Shown piece by piece: positions 44,181 through 50,989 of a stretch of 64,000 nt of DNA. A program made the position numbers and the translations under genes. The notes under the pieces are model-generated. The model was not told where the DNA came from, did no database searches, and was given only the letters and a program-made list of their open reading frames with translations. The first letter of the stretch is position 1. Each line of letters begins with the position of its first letter. Origin of the DNA: Streptomyces malaysiensis subsp. samsunensis (lineage in GTDB: Bacteria > Actinomycetota > Actinomycetes > Streptomycetales > Streptomycetaceae). Where the stretch lies: the NCBI RefSeq assembly GCF_024519315.1, contig NZ_JANIIC010000037.1, positions 1 to 64,000 on the forward strand. Direction: 5' to 3'.

Positions 44181-45103
44181 CGGTCCGCCCCGGCGCTCCC
44201 GGTCTGGTGCGGGGCGGTGGTCTCGTCCGGGGCGGTGGTCTCGTCCGCGGCGGTGGTCTGGTCCGGGTCGGTGAAGGAGTACGGCGCCCAGGGGCCGGTC
44301 AGCTCCACCCGCAGTCCGGGCGTCCGCCCGGCCAGTTCACCGACCCGTTCGGCGAAGCCGGCGCTGTCCTCGCGCCGCACCAGATACGCGGCGTTCAGCA
44401 CATTGCGGTCGGACACCCCCGACAGCCGGGGGTCCTGCGGCGGATGCAGCCGGGCCCGCTCGGCAAGCCCGCTGAGGGTGTGGTGCACCAGCCGCGCATC
44501 CTCCTCCGTATCGCCCCAGCGCCGCTCCGCCGCCTGCCGCTGTGCCTTGCGGCGGCGCAGATAGTCGCGGCCGGACATGGCGCCCGGGGCACCCGGGGCA
44601 CCCGGGGCGCCCGGGGCGCCCGGGGCGTTCGGGGAATCCGGGCCGTTCGCGGCCCCGGCGGGCGGCTCCTGGGGAGGGGGCGGCGCGGCATACGCCTTGA
44701 CGCCCCATTCGACCCGGCCCTCCAGCCGGTCCAGCGCCGAGGCGAACCGATCCCGCCCGGTGGCGAGCATCCGCCGCAGCCCCTCCTCGCCCTGGCAGAC
44801 GGTGGCCAGCCGGACCGGTATGACACAGGACTCGGCGCCCGCGGTGTCGACCACCCGCTGATGGGCGCGGGCCATGTCCTCCAGCCACGCCATGTCCTCC
44901 AGTCGCTTCCGCAGCGGGCCCTCGTCGAAATCCTCGGCCGGTACGGCGCCCGCCAGTACGGCGAGCCCCAGATGGCGCACGGCGCGCACCGGTTCGCCCG
45001 CGACTCCGCGCACCCCTTCCAGGGCGGTGAGGGCGTCCAGGGCGGCCTCCGGCGTACCGGTGTCGCGCACGACCGCGTAGGCGTACCGCAGTCCCTCGGT
45101 CAT
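44177..45103 (-). CDS. gvpL: Gas vesicle protein GvpL (GvpF/L family)
   Basis: The 308-residue protein belongs to the GvpL/GvpF family (YAYAVVRDTGTPEAALDALTALEGVRGV; LAVLAGAVPAEDFDEGP; VIPVRLATVCQGEEGLRRML; GLRVELTGPWAPYSF). An insertion of PGA triplets near residue 155-165 is coded by tandem 9-bp CCCGGGGCA/G repeats. The C-terminus has 18-bp repeats giving DETTA. Both look like recent repeat expansions. I chose the ATG with GGAGG upstream, which overlaps the gvpJ stop; the open frame runs 49 codons further. It probably binds GvpA during nucleation. Confidence 0.9.
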   Translation of the reverse strand: MTEGLRYAYAVVRDTGTPEAALDALTALEGVRGVAGEPVRAVRHLGLAVLAGAVPAEDFDEGPLRKRLEDMAWLEDMARAHQRVVDTAGAESCVIPVRLATVCQGEEGLRRMLATGRDRFASALDRLEGRVEWGVKAYAAPPPPQEPPAGAANGPDSPNAPGAPGAPGAPGAPGAMSGRDYLRRRKAQRQAAERRWGDTEEDARLVHHTLSGLAERARLHPPQDPRLSGVSDRNVLNAAYLVRREDSAGFAERVGELAGRTPGLRVELTGPWAPYSFTDPDQTTAADETTAPDETTAPHQTGSAGADR

Positions 45104-45543
45104 TCGGTGGCCTCCCTGTTCTCCCCACGGGGCACCTCGGTGTTCCCCCGGCCGGTGACCTGGTCGTTCTCCTGGCTGGTCACCTGGGCGTTCGCCCGGC
45201 CGGTCACCTCGGACCTGGCGCGTGACGAGAGCGACGGGTCGTGCTCCCACCAGTCGATGCCCATCTCCTTCGCCTTGTCGACCGAGGCCACGATCAGCCG
45301 CAGCTTGATCGTGAGAAGTTCGATGTCGAGCAGGTTGATGCGGATATCGCCCGCGATGACCACGCCCTTGTCGAGCACCCGCTCCAGGATGTCGGCGAGG
45401 TTGGCCCCGCCCTCGCTTCGGGAGGCCGGTCCGTACGGCCCCGAGGAGCCGAGCGACGACGCCAACGACGACGCCGGTGAGCCATAGCCGCCGGCCGTCG
45501 GGGCCGCACCGCCCCGGGTGGTCACAGAGTCCCGTTCGCCCAC
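45100..45543 (-). CDS. gvpJ: Gas vesicle structural-family protein GvpJ
   Basis: The 147-residue protein is a GvpA/J paralogue with the core LADILERVLDKGVVIAGDIRINLLDIELLTIKLRLIVASVDKAKEMGIDWW. A Ser/Gly-rich N-terminus and a polar Thr/Arg/Asn-rich tail flank it. Two starts fit: the GTG used here has GGAGGAGG seven bases upstream; another GTG six codons later makes a GTGA overlap with the gvpG stop. Minor GvpJ is thought to shape the cylinder ends. Confidence 0.88.
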   Translation of the reverse strand: MGERDSVTTRGGAAPTAGGYGSPASSLASSLGSSGPYGPASRSEGGANLADILERVLDKGVVIAGDIRINLLDIELLTIKLRLIVASVDKAKEMGIDWWEHDPSLSSRARSEVTGRANAQVTSQENDQVTGRGNTEVPRGENREATE

Positions 45544-45722
45544 TGGCGCGCCTCCTCCAACCGGTCGAGCAGCGCGTCCTCCTGCCGCTCGAACTCGTTC
45601 TCGTCGATCACGCCCTGGTCGAGTCGGCTCTCCAGCTCGGCCAGGGCGCGCTGGATATTGGCCGGGTCGTAGTACTCGCGCTCCGCGGCGGCGACGACCT
45701 GCTTCAGCACCCAGACGATCAT
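45522..45722 (-). CDS. gvpG: Gas vesicle protein GvpG
   Basis: The 66-residue protein matches GvpG: VWVLKQVVAAAEREYYDPANIQRALAELESRLDQGVIDENEFERQEDALLDRLEEA. It is largely alpha-helical and needed for nucleation of gas vesicles in other hosts. It lies five bases after gvpF and overlaps the gvpJ start. Confidence 0.9.
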   Translation of the reverse strand: MIVWVLKQVVAAAEREYYDPANIQRALAELESRLDQGVIDENEFERQEDALLDRLEEARQWANGTL

Positions 45723-45727
45723 CAGCG

Positions 45728-46447
45728 TCAGGATTCGACGAAGCTGTACGGCGGCAGCGGACCGTTGATCCGCAGCTTCAGCCAGGGGTGGGCCCGTTCC
45801 ACCTCGGCGGCCGCCGTCAGCAGCGGTTCGGCGGCGTCCTTGTCGAGCAGCAGGGACAGGCTCAGGAACCAGCCGCCGCTCTCCGGGCCGGGCCGCACCT
45901 CCTCGGCGGCCGGGGCCAGCGCCTCCTCCACCAGCTTGGCGTCCCGCACCTCGCGGGCCCGCACCGCGCCCGCCATCAGCTCGCCGAAGCGCACCCGCTC
46001 CTCGTAGGTGCCGCCGCCCGCCGCGCGGTTGGCCTCCGCCGTCATCCGCAGCTCCGGCTCCTCGGCGAGCACTTGGTGGAGCACCGCGTCCTCGTCGTGT
46101 ACGGCCTTGACGTTGTACTCCACCCGGTCGGCCAGTCGGCGCAGTTGATCCTCATAGCGGTCGGCTTGCGCGGCCAGCACGACGCGGACGTCGTCGTCGC
46201 TGGAGGAGACGCTGCCGAAGCGCATCGGCAGCACCGCACGGGAGTCGCTCACCTCGGCCAGCACATGCTGATGGGCGAGCAGATCGCGGCGCCGGGGCTT
46301 GAGCTCGGGCGGGCAGTCGCTGACGATCGCGGCCAGCTCGCCCTCGTTCAGCGCCCGGACCGGCAGCGGGGGGTCGCCGATGCCCAGCAGCCGATCGCCC
46401 AGGTCCGGGACCTCACCGCGCGCGATGCCGTAGACATACGTGGTCAT
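45728..46447 (-). CDS. gvpF: Gas vesicle protein GvpF (GvpF/L family)
   Basis: The 239-residue protein is a standard GvpF: TTYVYGIARGEVPDL at the start, LLAHQHVLAEVSDSRAVLPMRFGSV in the centre and HPWLKLRINGPLPPYSFV at the end. GvpF binds GvpA and acts in early assembly. Its ATG overlaps the gvpA stop (ATGA). It has no insertion like that in gvpL. Confidence 0.93.
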   Translation of the reverse strand: MTTYVYGIARGEVPDLGDRLLGIGDPPLPVRALNEGELAAIVSDCPPELKPRRRDLLAHQHVLAEVSDSRAVLPMRFGSVSSSDDDVRVVLAAQADRYEDQLRRLADRVEYNVKAVHDEDAVLHQVLAEEPELRMTAEANRAAGGGTYEERVRFGELMAGAVRAREVRDAKLVEEALAPAAEEVRPGPESGGWFLSLSLLLDKDAAEPLLTAAAEVERAHPWLKLRINGPLPPYSFVES

Positions 46448-46896
46448 GCGGACTCCTCGGACTTCCTCGGCGCCGCTTTACGGGCCGGACGCCGACGGCG
46501 CGGCTCCTCCTCCGCTTCCTCCTCCGAGGGCCTGATCGCGTCGGCCACGGTCTGGGCGGCCTTGGAAACGGTGTCCCCGGCGCCGGAGAGGGCGCCCTTG
46601 GTCTTGGACCGCGCTCCGTTCTCGGTGATGCCCTCGACCACCTCGGGCAGGCCGGGGGACTTGTTCCGGCCCGCCTCGAGATCGAGCCGGTTGCACGCCT
46701 CGGCGAACCGCAGATAGGTGTCGACGCTCGCCACCACGATCCGGACGTCGATCTTGAGTATCTCGATGCCGACCAGGGAGACGCGGATGAACGCGTCGAT
46801 CACGAGCCCCCGGTCGAGAATGAGTTCCAGGACGTCGTACAGGCCGCTGGTGCCGCCCCCGCCCCTGGATTGCTGTGCCGGGACAACAGTGGTCAT
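46444..46896 (-). CDS. gvpA: Gas vesicle main structural protein GvpA
   Basis: The 150-residue protein carries the GvpA core GLYDVLELILDRGLVIDAFIRVSLVGIEILKIDVRIVVASVDTYLRFAEACNRL, which forms the gas vesicle shell. Classical GvpA has about 70 residues; here a tail of 75 more residues, rich in Lys, Arg, Glu and Ala, follows. Such tailed forms occur in Streptomyces and would decorate the shell surface or hinder regular packing. It is the second gene of the cluster. A repeat of the sequence CTCCTGTCCGGTGGGCGT lies just upstream (near 46911-46948). Confidence 0.92.
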   Translation of the reverse strand: MTTVVPAQQSRGGGGTSGLYDVLELILDRGLVIDAFIRVSLVGIEILKIDVRIVVASVDTYLRFAEACNRLDLEAGRNKSPGLPEVVEGITENGARSKTKGALSGAGDTVSKAAQTVADAIRPSEEEAEEEPRRRRPARKAAPRKSEESA

Positions 46897-46962
46897 GTCG
46901 GGTGTGTCCCTCTCCTGTCCGGTGGGCGTCTCCTGTCCGGTGGGCGTCCGGCCCCGCCGCCG

Positions 46963-47265
46963 TCAGCGGCGGTCGCTCCGGCCGCGCTCATAGCGATGGA
47001 GGCGGCGGTAGCCGGTGAGCAGGCCGTCCGGGTCGAGAGTCACCTCGTACAGGCCCATCAGGCTCATCGTGTCCGGCACCCGGGCCAGCTCCACCACCTC
47101 GGCCTCCAGCACCCACCCCGCGTCGGTCCGCTCCAGACGGGGCAGGGACTCGGGGTGCCGGCCGGTCAGCTCGACGAGCTGTTCACGGGCGGCGCGCAGA
47201 ATCGCCGACGGGCTCTGACCGCCGGCCGCCGTCTTCTTGGGGGTCTCATCGGATCTGTTGGTCAT
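46963..47265 (-). CDS. gvpO: Gas vesicle protein GvpO
   Basis: The 100-residue protein matches GvpO: SAILRAAREQLVELTGRHPESLPRLERTDAGWVLEAEVVELARVPDTMSLMGLYEVTLDPDGLLTGYRRLHRYERG. It is the first gene of the gvpOAFGJLSK cluster, as in S. coelicolor and related species. The ATG with GGAG seven bases upstream is chosen; the frame extends 55 codons further but without homology. Confidence 0.9.
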   Translation of the reverse strand: MTNRSDETPKKTAAGGQSPSAILRAAREQLVELTGRHPESLPRLERTDAGWVLEAEVVELARVPDTMSLMGLYEVTLDPDGLLTGYRRLHRYERGRSDRR

Positions 47266-47661
47266 GTTGGCTCCGGTGGCGGCGGGTACCGCGTCCGGGT
47301 GGGCGTAAACCTCGGGCTTCGACCCCGGCGATTTGTGGTGGAATTGTGCGCTCCGGAGGGGGCCGGGAGGTGCTTTTCCGGTCGCCGTGTGAATTGTTCG
47401 AGAGTTACCGCCGGTGTGCCCGCCGCCCATACCCCGGCCGGTCCATTGGCGCGGGGATATCGACGGAAACTCGCAATCATCTTCGAGCCGTCAACACAAG
47501 CCCCGGAAGAGTGATGAAGCCGTCCACAAACCCGGGCGTGTTTTCTGTGACACAAGTGTGACGAATGGCGGCCATGAGAGGCATGAGAGCGCGGCGGTCC
47601 CATGGCGTTCCATGGCCACTCTGGGTTTGCCACGCGTGGGGAGCCGCCTACGGTGGCTCTC
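47266..47661. other. Upstream region of the gas vesicle cluster
   Basis: This stretch of 396 bp separates gvpO (minus) from a small plus-strand gene. It has lower GC than average and should hold the gvp promoter and that of the small gene. Besides the candidate sigma-B-like site nothing else could be assigned. Confidence 0.5.
47284..47309 (-). promoter_or_regulatory. Candidate sigma-B-like promoter of the gvp cluster
   Basis: On the minus strand GTTTAC and GGTACC lie 14 bases apart, close to the Streptomyces sigma-B pattern (GNNT-N14-16-GGGTAC/T), with one mismatch in the -10. It would leave a very short leader before gvpO, which weakens the call. Confidence 0.25.
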
Positions 47662-47877
47662 ATGGGACCTGTACCGAACCTTCCGGCCGAACCCGACGAC
47701 GACCTCGACAGCTATGTGGGCCTCGACGCCCACACCGCCGAGGAGCGGGCGCGCGCACGCGGCTGGAGCACCGTACGGACGCTTCCACCGGGCGCGATCA
47801 TCACGATGGAGTACCTGCGGGGGCGGATCGACTTCGAGGTGGACGAGGGCACCGTGAAGCGCTGCTGGCGCGGCTGA
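47662..47877 (+). CDS. Small protein, I78 family peptidase inhibitor-like
   Basis: The 71-residue protein has the layout of I78-type inhibitors: YVGLDAHTAEERARARGWSTVRTLPPGAIITMEYLRGRIDFEVDEGTVKRCWRG. The helix-strand core with an exposed loop (around TLPPGA) is typical of the potato inhibitor I-like fold. No signal peptide is seen, so it would act inside the cell unless exported otherwise. The ATG has a GGTGG-like site. A strong hairpin follows. Confidence 0.65.
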   Translation: MGPVPNLPAEPDDDLDSYVGLDAHTAEERARARGWSTVRTLPPGAIITMEYLRGRIDFEVDEGTVKRCWRG

Positions 47878-47916
47878 CCCACCTCGTTCGCGCCGGTACG
47901 CGCCAGTTCGGACACG

Positions 47917-47959
47917 ACCGCGGCCCCGGACGCTCGGCGGGAGCGTCCGGGGCCGCGGT
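47917..47959 (+). terminator. Strong hairpin after the I78-like gene
   Basis: Nineteen-base arms ACCGCGGCCCCGGACGCTC and GAGCGTCCGGGGCCGCGGT flank a 5-base loop. The hairpin is about 40 bases after the stop and may serve the convergent PAP2 gene too. Confidence 0.85.
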
Positions 47960-48015
47960 GTGAGCGGTCCGCGCGGGGGAGGGGGTGCGTACCGCCCCGC
48001 GGTCCGCTGGGCGGC

Positions 48016-49050
48016 TCAGCCGCCCGTGGCCGTCCGGCCGCGGGCCGCGCCGGACTGGCCGAAAGGCGTCGTGGCGCGCGGCACCCGGTCGGGGTGCGGC
48101 GGCCGGCGGCTGCCGACCGGGGTGACCGGGGTGCGCTCGGAGCGCACCGTGTGCTGACGGACCGGGTGATGGGGCCGGGCGTCGGAGCCACGGCTGGTGG
48201 CACCGACGGGCCGGACCACGGCCACGGTCTCGCGGGTGGGCAGCTCGTCGTCGCGGGCGGCGCGCGGGGTGGCCAGCGGGCTCCCGGCGACCGGCCGCCC
48301 GGAGGGCACCGGCACGGGTGCCCGGCCCGCGCGCACCCGGCGCCACAGGGCCAGCATCAGCACCTCGGCACGGGCCATGGCCGGCTCCAGCCACGGCAGC
48401 GCCAGCAGCACCAGCACCCCGGCGGCCCAGCCCAGCACCACATCGCTCAGCCAGTGGGTGCCGAGGTAGACGGTGGTCATGCCGACCCCGAAGGCGAAGC
48501 CCGCGGCGATCAGCGAGGCGACCCTGCGGGCCAGCGGGGTGGTCGCCAGATAGGCCAGAACACCCCAGGTGACCACGGCGTTCGCGGTGTGACCCGAAGG
48601 AAATATATCGCCCGTGCGCCACATCTCATTGGATCCGACGGTGGTCGCGTAGTGCGGACCGAGCCGGCCGAAGCCGATCTTCACCGCGCCCACGGTGGCG
48701 TTCAGCAGCAGCAGGGACGTGCCCAGCACCAGCAGCGGGCGCAGGGTGCGCTGCCGGTAGCAGCACCACCCCAGCCAGGCGGCGACGGCCACGGCGGTGG
48801 GGCCGCGCTGACCCATGACCACGAAGTAATCCAGGAAGGTGTGGAACTCCGGCCACTGTTTGTAGGGCCGGAACAGCATGACCTGCCAGTCGAGCTTCAC
48901 CAGCCATGACGTGGTGAGCACGCCGATCACGGTCGCCGCGTAGACCGCCAGCGTGGTCCCGAGAAGCCAGAAGCGTGTTCGGGTCATGCGCGGTCGCGCG
49001 AGATCGGGCCTTCGCTCCTCGGTCGCGGGGAGCTTGTCTTCGGTACGCAC
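48016..49050 (-). CDS. PAP2 family phosphatase, integral membrane
   Basis: The 344-residue protein has about six membrane helices and the PAP2 motifs KIGFGRLGP, FPSGHTAN and TTVYLGTHWLSDVVLG, which fit the acid phosphatase active site (Lys/Arg, Ser-His, His). Relatives dephosphorylate undecaprenyl pyrophosphate or other lipid phosphates on the outer face. The last 90 residues are Arg/Pro/Thr-rich and cytosolic-looking. The first GTG is used; an ATG 21 codons later (MTRTRFWLLG) is a shorter option. Confidence 0.88.
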   Translation of the reverse strand: MRTEDKLPATEERRPDLARPRMTRTRFWLLGTTLAVYAATVIGVLTTSWLVKLDWQVMLFRPYKQWPEFHTFLDYFVVMGQRGPTAVAVAAWLGWCCYRQRTLRPLLVLGTSLLLLNATVGAVKIGFGRLGPHYATTVGSNEMWRTGDIFPSGHTANAVVTWGVLAYLATTPLARRVASLIAAGFAFGVGMTTVYLGTHWLSDVVLGWAAGVLVLLALPWLEPAMARAEVLMLALWRRVRAGRAPVPVPSGRPVAGSPLATPRAARDDELPTRETVAVVRPVGATSRGSDARPHHPVRQHTVRSERTPVTPVGSRRPPHPDRVPRATTPFGQSGAARGRTATGG

Positions 49051-49353
49051 CTAATCGACGTTACATTGCGTGACAGGTGGGTTCAGTCGATCAGGTCGCT
49101 TTGTGATGACGATGTGATGTGGAGTACGTCTCGTCCGTGCCTTTTGGCCGTGCCCTTTCCGGGGAATGCGCGAGCCTCCGTAACTTTTCCGCTACCACCC
49201 TTCCAATGGGCGTGTCTCAGGGCCTTTATGGAATTCTTACAGGGCGTGTTTATCGCCTATTAGCCAAAGCGTTCCCCCAAGTTTCCCCGGGTGTCGCCGG
49301 GCGGCCGGGGTGATCAACCGCGGGGCTCGGCCCGGCCGGTGGGGATGGCCGGA
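49051..49353. other. Intergenic region of low GC
   Basis: About 300 bp between the PAP2 start and the end of the mannosyltransferase gene. The part near 49200-49265 is AT-rich for this genome (TTTATGGAATTCTTACAGGG) and may hold a promoter. No gene, RNA or named motif was recognised. Confidence 0.4.
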
Positions 49354-50541
49354 TCATGGCGGTCCGCTGCCATGCAGCCAGAAGGCCCCGTACACCGCCG
49401 AGGCGAGCCCGGCCGACCCCAGGACCAGCGCGGTCCGCACCGGACGCAGCCGGGCCAGGGCGACCGCGATCGGCAGCAGCAGTGGGAAGGCGGGTGTCAG
49501 CAGCCGGGGTTTCGAGCCGAAGTACCCCTTCGCGGCAAGCGCCAGGACGAGCACCGCCCCGCCGTAGGCCAGCAGCGGCAGCGGCTGGCGCTGACGTACA
49601 CAGCGGACGGCGAGCCAGACCAGCGCCCCGACACCGAGCAGCAGCCCCAGCCCGCCCACGAAGGGCGGCTCGATCAGCAGTCCGCCGATGAAGCCCGCGA
49701 AGGCCAGACCGCCGTCGAAGCCGTTGCCCCAGCCGCTCTGCACATCGAAGTAGCCGGTGGCGCTTCCGGTCCGGAAGGCCACCCACACCACATAGCCAAG
49801 CCAGCCAAGCGGCGCCAGCACGACCCCCGCGAGCAGGCTCCGGTCGTGTCGCCACGCCTGGCGCCAGCGCCCGCCGGGCAGCAGCTCCATCGCGGACGCC
49901 ACCCAGACCGCCGCGACCACCGCAGCCCCCACCGGCCGGGTGAGCCCCGCCAGCGCCGCGCACAGCCCCGCCCACAGCCACCGCCGGGTGAGCGCCGCGT
50001 AGACCCCCCACGCGGCCAGGGCCGTGAAGAGCGACTCCGAGTACGCCATCGACTGCACGATCCCGACCGGCAGCACCCCCCACAGCACGGCCAGTGTGAG
50101 CCCCACCCGGCGTCCGTGGAGCAGATCGCCGATCGCGAAGATCCCCCAGGCGGCGACCAGGGACATCGCCCCGCTCACCAGCAGACCGGCGTCGGCCGAG
50201 GCCAGCGGGGTCATGGCCGATATCGCTCGCTCCAGCGCGGGCAGCAGGGGGAAGAACGCCAGGTTGGAGTGGACCGCCCCGTCGGGCAGATGGAGCGTGT
50301 AGCCGTATCCCTCCTCGGCGATGCGGGTGTACCACAGCGAGTCCCAGCGCGCGGAGAGCAGCTGGTGCGGGCTCTTGTCCGCGAAGGCTCCCCAGATCGC
50401 GAGAACCACCAGCCCGAGCAGGCGCGTCCCCGCGTGGGCGAGCAATGCCGGGGCAGCCCGGCGCAGCGCGGAGCCGGCGGCGCGGCCCGGTCGGCCGTCG
50501 TCGCCGAGCGGCGCGGTGCCGGCCTGGGCGAGATCAGTCAC
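49354..50541 (-). CDS. PIG-V-like mannosyltransferase, multi-pass membrane protein
   Basis: The 395-residue protein has about ten membrane helices. An early loop contains ARWDSLWYTRIAEEGYGYTLH, the W-D motif of PIG-V and related GT-C mannosyltransferases that use polyprenyl-phosphate mannose on the outer side. Further marks are AFFPLLPALERAI, YSESLFTALAAWGVYAAL and GLTRPVG. It probably adds mannose to a lipid or secreted protein. The GTG start is not preceded by a clear ribosome binding site. It is divergent from the DHA2 exporter. Confidence 0.82.
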   Translation of the reverse strand: MTDLAQAGTAPLGDDGRPGRAAGSALRRAAPALLAHAGTRLLGLVVLAIWGAFADKSPHQLLSARWDSLWYTRIAEEGYGYTLHLPDGAVHSNLAFFPLLPALERAISAMTPLASADAGLLVSGAMSLVAAWGIFAIGDLLHGRRVGLTLAVLWGVLPVGIVQSMAYSESLFTALAAWGVYAALTRRWLWAGLCAALAGLTRPVGAAVVAAVWVASAMELLPGGRWRQAWRHDRSLLAGVVLAPLGWLGYVVWVAFRTGSATGYFDVQSGWGNGFDGGLAFAGFIGGLLIEPPFVGGLGLLLGVGALVWLAVRCVRQRQPLPLLAYGGAVLVLALAAKGYFGSKPRLLTPAFPLLLPIAVALARLRPVRTALVLGSAGLASAVYGAFWLHGSGPP

Positions 50542-50989
50542 GGCGACGATTATCAGGGATGGTCCGGGCCGCCCGCCGGGCCTGTGGACAACGGCCCGCG
50601 GAGACGCCGCGGAGGCTGTGGACAACGCCTCGCGGACAGCCCGCGGACAGTGCTCCCCGGACGCCTCGCGGACAGCGCCCCGTGGACAGCGCCCCGCGGA
50701 CAACGGGGAGCGAACGGAAGACGGCCACCGGTGGGCCGTAGCGGGGCCGCGGAGGCGACGCAGGAGGGACGGCAGAGGTACGGAGGACAAAAGGTGAAGT
50801 GTGGAACGTACGCCTCCGTAACGATCCGCGGGGCGGTCCCAACATGACCTGCGGCACACGTCCCGCGCGCGGTCTCGCGTACCCTGACCTCTCACTCGCG
50901 CCTTCGCCACCGGGACCACCCGGGACGTCCCCACGACGTGACGCCCTCCGGCGGCGGACCGCGAGCGCAAGACCCAGGGAGGTGCGTAC
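50542..50989. other. Intergenic region with DnaA-box-like repeats
   Basis: A 448-bp region between two divergent genes holds a cluster of GGACA repeats (including two perfect DnaA boxes), and the promoters of the mannosyltransferase and the exporter. The exporter side has a good AGGGAGGT site. No gene is seen. Confidence 0.5.
50583..50704 (-). repeat. DnaA-box-like cluster of TGTGGACAA repeats
   Basis: TGTGGACAA (reverse complement of the consensus DnaA box TTGTCCACA) occurs perfectly at 50583-50591 and 50617-50625. Diverged units CGCGGACAG, CGTGGACAG and CGCGGACAA continue to 50704 in roughly 14-bp periods. The known Streptomyces oriC lies at dnaA/dnaN, which is not here, so this would be an outlying DnaA-binding site or a chance repeat. 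Confidence 0.55.

Noticed and set aside
50542..50989. Chromosomal replication origin
   Set aside because: Only two perfect DnaA boxes are present, there is no AT-rich unwinding region and dnaA/dnaN are not nearby.
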